This document shows positions 1 to 20,152 of a stretch of 64,000 bases of DNA, piece by piece. A model generated the notes under the pieces. The model made no database searches. It was not told the origin of the DNA and saw only the letters and a program-made list of their open reading frames with translations. The stretch is from Chamaelirium japonicum (taxonomy: Eukaryota > Streptophyta > Magnoliopsida > Liliales > Melanthiaceae), in NCBI GenBank assembly GCA_947650365.1, contig OX393553.1:71775229-71839228 (forward strand). The letters are read 5' to 3'. Numbering within the stretch: the stretch's first letter is position 1; every line of letters starts with the position of its first letter. The position numbers and the translations under genes are program-made.

Positions 1-2799
1 ATGCTTCATGACGGATAAGGGTCTCTACTGCTACAACGTCATGCCCTTTGGCCTTAAAAATACGGGATCAACTTACCAAAGGCTAGTCACGAAGATGTTC
101 AAATAACAGATCGGTCGCAATGTCGAAGTCTACATTGATGATCTGTTTACCAAGAGCCAAACTCGAGCGGAACACCTCTCTGACCTCGCCGAAACATTTT
201 AAATCCTAAGAAGATACCGTATGAAGCTAAATCCAGCCAAATGCGCTTTTGGAGTACAATCAGGAAAGTTCCCGGGTCACCTAGTAATCAGAAGGGATAT
301 CAAAGCAAATCCTGACCAAATCCGAGCAATACTCGACATGCTATCACCCTCTAATTAGAAAGAAGTTCAACGCTTTACGGGAAGGCTAGCAGCACTCAAT
401 CGATTCGTATCCAAATCCTCCAACAAATGTAAGCCATTCTTCGACAAACTCTGCAAGGCTGACACATCAGGATGGGACACGACTTGTGAACAAGCTTTCC
501 AAAGCATCAAGTTCTATCTCACCCAATCCCCCATCCTGACAGCACCGTTGCTAGCGGAACCCCTGTGGCTCAATCTCGCAGTCACCGGTCAAGCCATCAG
601 TGCAATCTTGGTCAACAGAAGGGATGCCATCGAACGTCCTGTCTACTATACCAACCACACTCTCCTGCCGGCCGAAACTCGCTACTCGAAGATAGAAAAA
701 ATTATCTTGGCTCTACTGACGGCCTCCTGACGACTCCGCCCCTACTTCGTATCCCATCTGGTCGCCTTCTCTTCTGAGCATCCTCTCAAAGACATACTCG
801 ACAAGACTGGTCGAGCCAGTCGGATGACCAAATGGGTAATTGAAATGAGTTCGCTCGGTATCCAATTCGAGCCTAGCATTTCTATCAAAAGGCAAGCCAT
901 AGCCGACTTTCTAGCAGACTTCCCTATGGAAGATTCTATCGTCCTTGAAGACAATCCTGAGATGCACCTCAACGACAAGGATGAGGAATACCTCAGTCCA
1001 GGCCCTGAGGCCCCTTGTCTGAGCTCAGAGGCTCCATCAGCGCCCACATCACGATGAAAGCTCTATACCGATGGAGCTTCAAGTGCTATCGGTTCGGGAA
1101 TTGGGATAGTTCTGATATCCCCCGAACTAGACCACCTGGAGAAAGCTATCCTCCTCGAGTTCAATGCCACCAATAATGAAGCCGAATATAAAGCTCTCGT
1201 CTAGGGATTGGAGACTGCTCGAGCACTGGGGGTAGAGCACCTCGACATCTATAGTGATTCCCAGTTGGTCATCAGATAGATCAATAGGGATTATGTAGTA
1301 CGAGGTAAAATGATGCTGCACTATCTCGATCTCATACAACACCTCAAGAGGCAGTTTGCAGACATCAAGTTTATCCAAATACCAAGGGCAGATAATCGCG
1401 AAGCCGATGCCCTCATGAATGCCGCTTCAGTGTTAGGAGATCCAGTTAATCAACATCAGATCAGCATCGAATACCAGGAGTTACCCAAGGTGAACCTTGA
1501 GCAACACAGAGTTATTGCCTCAGCAAACGAAAGAAGGGGTTGGAGGCGGTCGATCTTCACTTACGTCCTAAGCGAAGATCAGTCAGATTGGAGATGGCCA
1601 ATCCCCAACTTCTTCAAGCATAACAAAATGTCGGAGGACCTGATTCAAGCTAGACGATTTCAAAGAAAACTCTATCTCTCTCTCTATCGCCTTGAAGGAG
1701 ACGATCTCTACTTCCAGTCCCACAGTGGGATCCTTCTCAAATGCGTCAGTCTTAGACAAGTGGAAATGATATTAGCAGACATCCATGCCGGAGCTTGTGG
1801 TAACCATTCTGGCGGCAGATCCCTCGAAGGAAAGGTCAAACTCCAAGGCTACTACTGGCCCACTATGGCCAAGGACGCACAGCAGTTCGTCCAGAAGTGT
1901 GAACCCTGCCAAAGGCACGCTCAATCAATCCATCTCCCTGCATCTGAGCTTCACCCTCTGACAAGTCCTTGGCCGTTCCACCAATGGGGGTTGGATTTCC
2001 TTGGCCCATTCCCATCTTCTCCCAGCAAGAAGAAGTACCTATTGTTGGCAACTGACTACTTCACCAAATGGGTCGAAGCTGTGCCTCTCTTCCGTGAAAT
2101 AGACGATGAAGTCATCAAATTCATCAGGAAGAACATCTTCTCAAGATTCGGCACACCCCAAGTACTCATCGCTGACAATGGAGCACAATTTGACTCGGAC
2201 AAATTCCGAGACTTTTACCAAGAGTATGAGATCAAACTCTTCTATTCAACCTCGAGATACTCTCAGTGCAACGGTCAAGCGGAAGCCTCCAATCGAGCCA
2301 TCCTCGGCATACTTAAGAAAAAGTTAGAAGACAAGAAAGGGCTTTGGGAGAAAGTCCTTCCTGAGGTGCTGTGGGGGTATCGAACCACACCTCGACGATC
2401 GACCGGATTTTCACCCTTCCGCCTAACTTACGGGTCGGAAGCAGTTCTGCCAATCGAAGCCATATGCCCAACTATCAAGTCCATCGCAATCGAACGAGAG
2501 ATCAACGAGGAACTTCGCATCGGCGACCTCGACTGCGCAGACGAACTTCGTGATCAAGCAGCCGTACGCATGCCAACTATCAACAAAAGATCAAGTCAGT
2601 TTTCGACTGCAAGGTTAGCAGAAGACAGTTCAGCGTCGGAGAACTTGTTCTAAGAGCGGTCTTTCCAAACACAAAAGAGCATGGCAGCGGCAAGTTCGCC
2701 CCGAACTGGGAAGGACCATACATTGTCGAGTCGACCGGAGGAAAATGTTCATACCGATTAGTGACGCCGGAAAGACAACGACTACCCAGAGCATGGAAA
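1..2799 (+). pseudogene. Decayed Ty3/gypsy Tat-type pol fragment (RT to integrase)
   Basis: Reading frame 2 from the left edge gives the RT core (YCYNVMPFGLKN, then a YIDD catalytic box near 133-144), a first RNase H, a second RNase H (KLYTDGASS near 1057; YSDSQLVIR near 1252) and integrase. At least seven in-frame stops are visible (near 104, 200, 356, 728, 1055, 1201 and 1277). The integrase C-terminal segment after about 2560 is out of frame. The wording is close to the pol of the element at 55.7-59 kb, so it is an old relative on the opposite strand. No LTR is present on the right: homology stops near 2799 and AT-rich DNA follows. The left part lies outside the window. Two RNase H domains are typical of the Tat lineage. 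Confidence 0.9.
1310..2653 (+). pseudogene. Longest open part of the left pol relic: RNase H tail plus integrase
   Basis: A 447-codon open stretch covers the end of the second RNase H (NREADALMNAAS) and most of integrase. The zinc-binding residues H-H-C-C are present (ADIHAGACGNH and CEPCQ), as are the DDE positions (WGLDFLGPF, LIADNGAQF and GQAEASNRA). In the last 30 or so codons the frame is lost: the conserved C-terminal wording (PNWEGPYIVES) continues in another frame to about 2795. It cannot make a working enzyme here because the upstream RT frame is full of stops. Confidence 0.85.
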
Positions 2800-2985
2800 A
2801 CAATTAACCCCCTTAATTTTAGTTTATTTTGTTCCAACTGGCACCCTAAAGTTTGAAATGGTAGGAGAATACCCCCTTTTGCCAGTTACTTAATTTCCTC
2901 ATTTGGTAATTTTTGTCCATCGAAACTGAATTAAGGGTTAAGTGTTTTTTAGCTAAACTTCAGGGGGGCAAAGTGTAATTTACCC
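2800..2985. mobile_element. Short AT-rich segment ending in a MITE-like terminus
   Basis: This stretch separates the gypsy relic from the RPL3 promoter. Its right end, ggcaaagtgtaatttaccc at 2967-2985, is the exact reverse complement of the left terminus of the small element at 3777. I could not find a matching left end, so it may be a truncated copy or a longer relative. It lies about 20 bp before the telo box of RPL3. Confidence 0.4.
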
Positions 2986-3006
2986 AATTGTAGAAGTCCT
3001 CTCATT

Positions 3007-3014
3007 TAGGGTTT
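3007..3014 (+). promoter_or_regulatory. Telo box (TAGGGTTT) of the RPL3 promoter or 5' UTR
   Basis: TAGGGTTT, the reverse of AAACCCTA, is a common element of plant ribosomal protein and translation gene promoters. It lies 178 bp before the RPL3 start codon. No clear TATA box was seen, as is usual for this gene class. A pyrimidine tract ending in TTGCATTGCAG (to 3163) just before the ATG could be the acceptor of a small 5' UTR intron, but this is a guess. Confidence 0.5.
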
Positions 3015-3167
3015 TGAGGGAAGGCCTGGAGTGTTGAGGCCGTCGGCGCTCTGAGGGTGAGGGTGTCGGCACCGCAGGTCTCGCCCTAGGCCTCATCTAC
3101 GCTTTCATGGATCGATCACTGCCTTTTTCTTTGAGTGCTCTTGATCTCTGATTGCATTGCAGGGTAA

Positions 3168-11665
<8,498 letters not shown>

Positions 11666-12054
11666 GTCATTCTAGGATCCAGCCCGTTGAGTTTCAGCCC
11701 CATCGAGGAACTATTTATTTTATTGCTCGTGTTTTGACTTGGTTGTTCCCTTCCCGTCGTCAAGACTTTTGACTAAGTGCTGCTGGGTGTTTACTCAGAC
11801 TGAGATGAATCTTGTGTTTTTCCTATGCTCTTAAAAGGTTTTGAGACCATTTTATGTTGGTGTTTGGTTATGGTAGGTGCGTCTGTTTTACTCAAACTCT
11901 AACCGTAGTTTTCATCAGATGGGTTGATATATTGCCATGGTGCTGAATCACAGCCACCCAACCTGGTTGTTGAATCATGTACGCTGAGATATGAGAATGA
12001 CTGTGTTGCTGAGCAATGTTCCTTCTTAGAATTAACTCTTCTATTGTGCATCCG
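11666..12054 (+). other. RPL3: RPL3 3' UTR and flank
   Basis: T-rich DNA follows the stop codon, as in plant 3' UTRs. No canonical AATAAA is obvious, which is common in plants. Nothing else is seen before the MITE at 12055. Confidence 0.5.
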
Positions 12055-12680
12055 TAGGGATGGCAATGGGTCAGGTTAGGGACGAGCAGACCCGACCCGA
12101 TCCGATCCTGTTAAGGAATACGTTACTCCAAACCCGTATTGGGTTTGGAGCGTAATTCCCGAACCCGTCGAAAATTGAAACCCATCTGCGACCCAAATAT
12201 ATCCCAAAGGGACAAAAATATGAGACATACAAATCTTAGTAGGTAGTAAATTCATTTTAGGTCAAATTATAAAAAGTTCTCTTAAATTTTACACCTAATT
12301 TCATACTGGTACCTCTAGTATTTTTATTAAGAGCAACTTGACCCCCTTAACTTGGCTCCATCAGCATGTTCACTCCCTAGCTGCGTCAAACCTTCAACTA
12401 TCAAATTCAACATTTATCCCAAAAATACCCTTCCATATGAGATTAAAAAGGTTTTTTCTAAAACAACTTATGCTGACCTTGATGAGGGTATTTTTGGAAT
12501 AAATATTAAATTTTATAGTGGCACCCGTTTCGTGTCAATCAACACGGGTATATATTCACTAGTTTATCTATAGTTAATCCGGTTCTGGACGGTAGGATAA
12601 TCTCCACCCCGTCCCCAACACATCATTCCCAATAGGGTCAGATCAGGTAACCCGATAAACCCATTTAATTGCCATCCCTA
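12055..12680. mobile_element. hAT-like non-autonomous element (TAGGGATGGCAAT ends)
   Basis: The left end tagggatggcaatgggt (12055) matches the reverse complement of the right end ttgccatcccta (12669-12680). TAGGGATGGCAA-type ends are common on plant hAT derivatives. The interior is non-coding, with several cccgac/acccgt phrases and an AT-rich core (12240-12570) that may be a second nested insertion. The 8-bp flanks do not match, so no TSD can be claimed. Confidence 0.55.
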
Positions 12681-12830
12681 ATTGTAGGTGCGAAATAAGC
12701 TTTCCACACCGCGAGTCCCTCGTTATTAGATTTTGAGGATGATATAATTTTCGCACGGATCCACACTTATTTCCATGGCTGCCTTCAAGAGGGATCTCCA
12801 TTTCATTCTGCAAATCAGCTTTCAACAACC

Positions 12831-14764
12831 ACTAGTAAGAAACTCGGGCAATGGCCGAATGTGCTTGATGCACGCCATTTGGCACAGACGACATCGCAAC
12901 TGTTCGAAGAAGTGTGAAATCTGAAATGAGTGGGATTCACTTGTTAGAGAGAGAGAGAGAGATTAACATCAAATGACCATTAAATGTCATTGAATGAAAA
13001 TTTATCATCTTTATGGTATGTTTATAAATGGATTTAAAAGAGAGCCGCGTTCACACACGGAAGAAGAATTCTAGATCTTTAAATGATGTCCACGTGTCAC
13101 AACACGGGAGAGAGGCTTCCAATTTAGTATAGATACTAGTAAGAAACCTGGGCAATGCCCGAATATGCTTGATGCACGCCATTTGGCAAAGACGACATCG
13201 CAATTGTTCAAAGGTGTGAAATTTGAAGTGAGTGTGATTCACTTGTTAGAGAGAGAGATTAACATCAAATGACCATTAAATGCCATTGAATGAAAATTTA
13301 TTATCAAATGACACACAAAAGAAGAATTCTAGCTCTTTAAAAGATGTTCACGTGTCACAACACGGGAGAGAGGCTTCCATTTTAGTATATATATAAACTA
13401 GTAAGAAACCCGGGCAATGCCTGAATGTGCTTGATGCAAGCCATTTGGCAAAAGCGACATCGCAAGTGTTCAAAGAAGTGTGAAATCTGAAGTGAGTGTG
13501 ATTCACTTGTTAGTGTGTGTGTGCGTGTGAGAGAGAGAGATTAACAATAAATGACCATTAAATACCATTGAATGAAAAGTTATTATCTTTATGGTAAATT
13601 TTAAATGGATCTAAAAAAGTGCTGTGTTCACACACGGAAGAAGAATTCTAGCTCTTTAAAAGACGTCCACGTGTCACAATACAGGAGAGAGGTTTCCATT
13701 TTAGTATATACTAGTAAGAAACCCTGGCAATACCCGGATGAACTTGATGCACATCACTTAGCAAAGACGACATCACAACCGTCCAAAGATGTGTGCAATC
13801 TTGAGTGTTTAAGATTCACTCATCCAGGTGTGATTCACTTGTTAGAGAGAAAAAGATATTACTAATAATTTTTCTAATTAATATCAATTGATCATTAAAT
13901 ATAATTGCATGGGATATTTATCATCTTTATATTAGGTTCTTAATGGGATTTATGAGAGAGAGCCGTGTTCACACACGAGAGAAGGATTACGGCTCTTCAA
14001 AAGTGGTCCACTTATCATAGAACAAAAGAGAGGACTCTATTTTTTATCATGAGCTTGATGCATGCCATTTGGCATAGACGACATCACAACTGTTCGAAGA
14101 AGTATGAAATATAAAATGAATGTGATTCACTTGTTAGAGAGAGATATCAACATTAAATCCTATTGAATGAGTATTTATCATCTTTATGATAGGTTTTTAA
14201 TAGGATTTAAAATTGAGCCGTGTTCACACAAAGAAGAAGGATTATGGCTCTTTAAAAGACATCCACGTGTCACAATACGGGAGAGAGGCTTCCATTTTAG
14301 TATAGACTAGAAAGAAACACGGGCAATGCCCGAATGTGCTTGATGCAAGTCACTTGGCAAAGACAACATCGCAACTGTTCGAAGAAGTGTAAAATTTGAA
14401 GTGAGTGCGATTCACTTGTTAGAGAGAGAGATTAAAATCAAATAACCATTAAATGTCATTGAATGAAAATTTATCATATTTATGGTAGGTTTTTAAATGG
14501 ATTTAAAAGAAAGTCGCATTCACACACGGAAGAATAATTCTAGCTCTTTAAATAACGTTCACATGTCACAACACGGGAGAGAGGCTCTTTAAAAGGCGTC
14601 CACATGTCACAACACGGAAAAGAGGCTTCCATTTTAGTATAGATATATAGATTAGTAAGAAACCCGAGCAATGCACGAATGTACTTGATGCACGCCATTT
14701 GGCAAAGACGACATCGCAACAGTTCAAAAAAGTTTGAAATCTAAAGTGAGTGTGATTCACTTGT

Positions 14765-14836
<72 letters not shown>

Positions 14837-15317
14837 GAGAGAGAGATTAACATCAAATGACCATTAAATGCCATTGAATGAAAATTTATCATATTTATGG
14901 CAGGTTTTTAAATGGATTTAAAAGAGAGCCACGTTCACACATGGAAGAAGAATTCTAGCTCTTTAAAAGACGTCTACGTGCCACAACACGAGAGAGAGGC
15001 TTCCATTTTAGTATAGATACTAGTAAGAAACCCGGGCAATGCCCGAATGTGCTTGATGCACGTCATTTGGCAAAAACGACACCGCAACTGTTCGAAGAAG
15101 TATGAAATCTGAAGTTAGTGTGATTCACTTGTTAGAAAGAGAGAGATTAACATCAAATGACCATTAAATGCCATTGAATAAAAATTTATCATCCTTATGG
15201 TAGGTTTTTAAATGGATTTAAAAGAGAGCCGCGTTCACACACGAAAGAAGAATTCTAGCTCTTTAAAAGACGTCCACGTGTCACAACACGAGAGAGAGGC
15301 TTCCATTTTAGTATAGA
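12831..15317 (-). mobile_element. Tandem array of about eight non-autonomous Helitrons
   Basis: Units of roughly 255-365 bp repeat head to tail, starting (plus strand) at about 12832, 13136, 13398, 13711, 14050, 14307, 14653 and 15020. On the minus strand each full unit begins TCTATACTAAAATGG and ends with the hairpin CGGGCATTGCCCG, a short spacer and CTAG followed by T. These are the TC and hairpin-CTRR ends of Helitrons, with A and T flanks. Adjacent units are separated by TA or a few bases. The unit at 14050 lacks its 3' end, and the unit at 14307 has an internal duplication. All share an inner (GA)n and the phrase attcacttgttag. They encode no protein, so RepHel would have to come from elsewhere. 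Confidence 0.8.
14766..14847. repeat. (GA)n microsatellite inside a Helitron unit
   Basis: About 40 GA units with two AAAG interruptions near the end. It is an expansion of the short gagaga tract found in the sister units. Confidence 0.95.
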
Positions 15318-15531
15318 TATATAGATATAGATATAGATGAACTCCATCCATCCCAACAATGCTCGGCACTCCTCATAGGTCTCCCTGAAGTTGCCATCAC
15401 CCTTGGTATCAAAAGTCAAATTAGAACCTACTACTACGACAATTAGGGATAAACCTCTATTTGACAACTTCCAAATTCTACGAAGCCCATAATACTCAGC
15501 AAAGTAACACCCATTTAACTCATTCTGGTTA
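15318..15531. other. Unassigned flank of the TRIM insertion
   Basis: No gene is recognised. The minus strand can be read as a short open frame, but it matches nothing I know. The DNA continues across the TRIM into 15866. Confidence 0.4.
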
Positions 15532-15865
15532 TACATTGTTAACGGATAGTCACACATCGGTGAGGAAGGCACCCATCACCCACTTAATATACCTGCTGCG
15601 GACCTCCCCTTATAACCCGGATTTTGGGGTGTGAGGGTATCTAACATGGTATCAGAGCTGGCCCGCCTCCTGCTCCATCTCCTGCTCCCGCTCCGGGTGC
15701 TCCCCACCGATCGTGCCTTGACATGCATGCTCCGCCTACGTGAGGGGGAGTGTTAAGGGATAGTCCTACATCGATAAGGGAGGCACCCATCACCCACTTA
15801 ATAAACATGCTGCATTCCTCCCCTTATAACCTGGGTTTTGGGGTGTGAGGGTATCTAACATACAT
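15532..15865 (+). mobile_element. Complete TRIM element (miniature LTR retrotransposon) with TSD
   Basis: Two 110-bp LTRs (15537-15646 and 15751-15860) start TGTTAA and end CTAACA. The 104-bp interior begins with TGGTATCAGAGCT (15647-15659), the primer site for initiator Met-tRNA. It ends with the purine tract cgtgagggggag (15739-15750). The TSD TACAT is perfect at 15532-15536 and 15861-15865. Total length is 324 bp and there is no coding region, so it depends on proteins of other elements. The LTRs differ at roughly a dozen positions by eye, so it is not very young. Confidence 0.93.
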
Positions 15866-16194
15866 GAAATGAAAGAATGTAAAACTAACATTCAAATAAG
15901 TCCGAGACTAGTTCCTAAAGATCAAAAGCAGAGCCTCATACAATGCAGTCACAACGACCGCGGCCACTTCCTCTTTCTCTCAACCCTTTCCGTGCCCTTT
16001 ATCTTTCTACCTCTATTTGTCTTCTCTTTTTGGTTCGTCATAATATATTTCTGTTTCTTATTTTATATTGTGACTGAACTAAGTCAATGCATGAGTTATT
16101 CTATAACCCTACAACTCTCAATGTATTTACGAACCCCTGTATCACCTATTGATTTAGCTTAAAATTTCCTCTATTCACAGTTTATAATATTCGT
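15866..16194. other. Unassigned AT-rich flank, possibly old LTR
   Basis: It has the flavour of a decayed gypsy LTR (acatgaaatg..., caaaagcagagcctc) but no pair is present in the window. No gene is seen. Confidence 0.3.
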
Positions 16195-16612
16195 TCTCCA
16201 GTATTCTCTCCTCTAATACTCTCCCTATAATTATTGTTTATCTCTAATGATATTCTCTCTCCGCATTTTCTCTAAGATAGTCTTTTTACAACCTTCTCTC
16301 CATGTAATATTTTCTCTCTATAATATTATCTTTGCAATATTTTATCTTTCTATGACAATTTCTCTCTATGTAATGTTCTCTCTATATAGTATTATCTATG
16401 CAATCTTCTTTATATGGCAATTTCTCTCTATAATATTCTCTATAACACTCTCTACATCATTATCTCTCTCTACAATATTCTCTACCTACAATATTATATC
16501 TTCACGATATTCTCTCTAGAATATTATCTCTCTATGAGATTGTCTCTATCTACATTTTACATTTTCTTTACCATATTTTCTCTCGACAACATCCTCTATG
16601 ATATTTTCTCTT
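16195..16612. repeat. Degenerate (TCTCTATAATAT)n low-complexity tract
   Basis: Dozens of variants of ttctctctataatattatct. There is no exact period, and the open frames here are by-products. Confidence 0.85.
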
Positions 16613-16616
16613 GGTA

Positions 16617-16960
16617 TGATGATCCTGCTTCTTTACGTAGATGATATGATCATCACTGGTGATGATGTTTATACCATTGCACCTCATGCAACAACTTGAG
16701 ATGAAAGACCTTGTATTGTTTCGCTATTTTCTTGGTCTTTAGGTTGCTTCTTCTCCTAGAGGATACTCTCACAACATAAATATGCCTTTGACTTATTGAG
16801 CCGTGTCGATCGTAAAGATTCCCGGACCGTGGACACCTCGATGTAGCTCAATGTGAAGCTTGTACTAACAACCCCCTTAAGAAATCCAAACAACCACCTT
16901 TGGTGCTTTAGTTGTTAAGGTGAACGACCATCTTGTTTCTATTATGGAGAGTAGATTGCT
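16617..16960 (+). pseudogene. Ty1/copia reverse transcriptase scrap
   Basis: The plus frame gives LLYVDDMIITGDD, the catalytic box of copia RT. It is followed by EMKDLVLFRYFLGL and the decayed continuation (ASSPRGYSHN, then NVKL), with stops in between. It is separate from the intact copia element at 26-36 kb. 16960-17133 shows nothing further. Confidence 0.85.
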
Positions 16961-17140
16961 TGTTTCCTAATCAACCCTGTTAGCCTTTCATTTGATGCCC
17001 TTCTGAACAACTCCCCTTGCTACTAGCGTGTAAGTTCACTATAATCATCTTCCATTCACAACCTTTATGCACAATCCATAAATTTATATCACAAAACCTA
17101 GTGGATACTTTTTAACTAATCACGATTCAGAAATGATATC

Positions 17141-17796
17141 TGTGGGGGAAAATCTTCGTGCCGACCCGAAGACTTCGCCGCACCAGTCAATTGCAGTTTT
17201 GATTCGAAGAGATCGTTGCTCGATCTGTTCATTGAAGTCGTAGCTTTCAATATGTCCACAGAGAGAGATACAATCAGAGAGTTAACATGAGAGATGTGAT
17301 CTCGGAGTTCAGCCGAAGCCTACGTCTCCGTGCTATAGGGAGCAACCCGAATTCACTAACACTTATATTGAAGTGATCTCGACAGGCCGAGTATCACTGA
17401 AGTCACCCTTCAACTTCTTCAAAGAGAAGATCAAAAGATCAAAGAGAGGGGAAGGATTGGAAGTTGGAAATCCCAGAGCTCTGGTTTCTGAAAATCAGAT
17501 TTCAGAACTGGAAATCGGATTTTGGATCCTTCTACATTCGAAGGCTCTGCTATTTATAGGATCCTATGGTGGTAAATGGCGGTTTCTGCTATTGTATCTG
17601 GGGATCCTCCAGGTAAAGCTGGTGGGTCCCGCTGTAGTCTCCGGGGGCTCACCAGGCAGGGCCGGTGGGTCCCGCTGTAGTCTCCGGGGGCCCACTAGGC
17701 AGGGCCGGTGGGTCCCGCTGTAGTCTCCGGGGGCCCACCAGGTAGGGCCGGTGGGTCCCGCTGTTTGCAGATTTCTTGCCAAAATTTGCACCCACA
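17141..17796 (-). repeat. Element 1, 3' LTR
   Basis: Reads (minus) TGTGGGTGCAAATTTTGG to CCCCCACA. The TATA box CTATAAATA is at 17551-17559, about 65 bp from a block of four 43-bp GC-rich repeats upstream of it in U3. It is the same length as its partner at 61774. Confidence 0.95.
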
Positions 17797-17808
17797 GATA
17801 CCCCCTCC
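17797..17808 (-). promoter_or_regulatory. Element 1 polypurine tract
   Basis: The minus strand GGAGGGGGTATC directly abuts the 3' LTR and is the expected plus-strand primer. The related tract beside element 2's 3' LTR (48615) supports it. Confidence 0.8.
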
Positions 17809-17879
17809 AAGTTAGCTAAGAGGCTTCCTTGGCTGGCTTGGATTCTTGGTGCAAAGCTAACGACCCCTTGTTACAAATG

Positions 17880-18493
17880 CAAAAGGAGCTTGTCGAGTGT
17901 CAGCGTCAAAGGACTGATCGGTCAATTTTGACCGATCGGTCAAACTTGACCGATCGGTCGAAGTTGACCGATCGATCGAAGTTGACCGATCGGTCGAATT
18001 TGATCGATCGGTCGAAATTGACCGATCGGTCAAATTTGACCGATCGGTCGATTTCAACCGGTCAAGGATGGGGTGATCGGTCAAAAAACACAGTTTTTTA
18101 ACCGATCCCGTAGAAAATCGACCGATCGGTTGATTTTGACCGATCGGTTAAAATCAGCCGGTCAAGGTTCGAGTGATCGGGCAAAAAATCAAGTTTTTTG
18201 CCCGATCCAGTAGCAAATCGACCGATCGGTTGATTTTGACCAATCGGTCATTTTTGGCCGATCAGTTAAAATCAGCCGGTCAAGGTTCGAGTGATCGGGC
18301 AAAAAACCAAGTTTTTTTTTTTTGCCCGATCCAGTAGCAAATCGACCGATCGGTTGATTTTGACCGATCGGTCATTTTTGACCGATCGATTAAAATCAGC
18401 CGGTCAAGGTTCGAGTGATCGGGCAAAAAACCAAGTTTTTTGCCCGATCCAGTAGGAAATCGACCGATCGGTGGATTTTGACCGATCGGTCAT
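17880..18493. repeat. Element 1 119-bp GATCGGTC tandem repeats, left part
   Basis: Starts as a run of short (ACCGATCGGTCAAATTTG)-type units (17920-18060), then 119-123 bp units with ccggtcaagg at 18158, 18277 and 18400. The array is cut by element 3 at 18493 and resumes at 42374. Units hold a hairpin of the form gggcaaaaaa...ttttttgccc. Confidence 0.9.
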
Positions 18494-20084
18494 TGTGAGC
18501 GCGGAAAAAGATTCGGGTCGTCTTTATTGCGGATCACACGAGATTACAAATTTTTTTGATCAGGAGATTGTGGGAGAGATCCTCTGGAGGGTCCCTTTGA
18601 TCCGCGTCTCCACGTGGTATTCGTGCGAGAGCTCTGAAGGGGTTGCCCAGGACAGAGGTCTTTACAGGGTGAGGGTTTCTGAGAGACTAAGGAGTTTCCA
18701 CCATTGATTTTGTCCCGTCCATGCTTCGCGCTTTCTCGGCTAGAGAGGCTTTGGGCTTCGTTCCTCGGTCTTCGTGTCTTCCTCGATCCTTGCTCGACCT
18801 CGGCGTCCTTGATCGTCGGTTCGCGGCGTCGATCGTGCTTTTGGTGTCGGCGTTAGCTTTGGCTTTTGGCTTCTGGCGTTGCTTTGGCGTGGCTCTGGCT
18901 TTTGCTTTGCTTTGGCGCTTGCGCTCGAACGTAGACGGGTAGAGACTTGCGATGCTTTAGTTCTTCCGGACTTCGCGTCGTATCGGCTAGAACGTGCGGT
19001 GCTTTGCTCGTAACCGGCGTAGTTGCTTGGCTTTGGCACGTGCGTTGCTTTGGCGCGGGCTTTACCGGTGCTTCTGCTTTGGCTTCTTGTGTTGGCTTTG
19101 GCTTTAGCTTTTGACTCGATCTTCTTCTCGAACGGCGATGGCTACTTCTTCAAGGCTTCTTTATTCTTCCGGCTTCCTCGACGGTTGTGGAGTCGGTTGG
19201 CTTCTTCTCCGGGCGTATTTGGCTTGATCGGAGTTGAGAGCTTCTTGCGGAGATGGTGGGTGTAGCATCGATCTCCGTGCGATGGTTGTAGCGTCGGCTT
19301 TTCTTGATGAAGACGGCGGGGGTAGCACCGATCTCCGCACGACGGTTGTAGCGTCGGCTTTTGTTGACGAAGACGGCAGGGGTAGCACCGGCTTCAGGCC
19401 TTCTTCTTCCGGCTTTCTTCTTCGTGCAAGGAGTTGATGCCTTTGTTGAAGACGACGGGTGTTGTCGGCTTCGATCTTCTTCTCCGGCCTTTGCTTATGG
19501 CGTCTTCGGAGCTGATGAAGATCGTTTAGAGCAGTCGGGTGATGACGGCTCCGGGTCTTCTTCTCCAAGCTTTCTTCTTCGTGCGAGGAGTCGAAGCTTT
19601 GATCTTCGAGTGCAAGGTCTTCACGTTGATGAGGACTTGAAGGGCCAAGGATTCCCGTAGGACGTGCTTGCTGTGCCTCGTGAAGCCTTCGGTCTTCGAG
19701 CGTTGGAGCTTCTCTTGCGAAGCTCTTTCGCCTTCGGCTTTTGGACCCTTTGTGCCTTCCCCCACCCCCTCTATTTATAGGCAAAGGGGACCGGTTGGGG
19801 GAGATAAATCTGAAATCTTTTTTGTTTCATCCGATATCTCCCCCCATAACCATCAAGATACTGTTCCTTTATTCAAGGAAACAAACCCGATCCCTTCCTT
19901 TTTAGTTGGGATGGTTATGGGCTAGATGTGACTCGATCTTTAAAGATCGAGTTGTTATTTTTGTTACACTTTTGGATCGGATGGCGACACAACGTCATCT
20001 TGTCCGTTGGATCGAGGGATCGTCGCGGATCTACGGCTGTGTAGACGTCCACGCCACCTCCCCCCGCATCGAGGCGGTTTTTGA

Positions 20085-20152
20085 TTTCTTTTTCTTTTTC
20101 TTTTCTTTTCTTTTTCTTTTCTTTTTCGTTTTCTTTTCTTTTCTTTTTCTTT
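20085..20152. repeat. (CTTTT)n tract in element 3 LTR
   Basis: Pure T/C microsatellite. The partner LTR has it at about 41876-41943 with a different number of units. Confidence 0.9.

Noticed and set aside
15255-15572. 105-codon minus-strand frame between Helitron and TRIM
   Set aside because: It spans a Helitron end, unassigned DNA and the TRIM LTR, so it cannot be one gene. Part of it looks protein-like (FDTKGDGNFRETYEECRALL) but I recognise no family.
17857-18101. Frames with TDRSNLTDRS repeats on both strands (also 43208-43717, 49605-50022)
   Set aside because: Translations of palindromic GATCGGTC repeats, which read alike on both strands.
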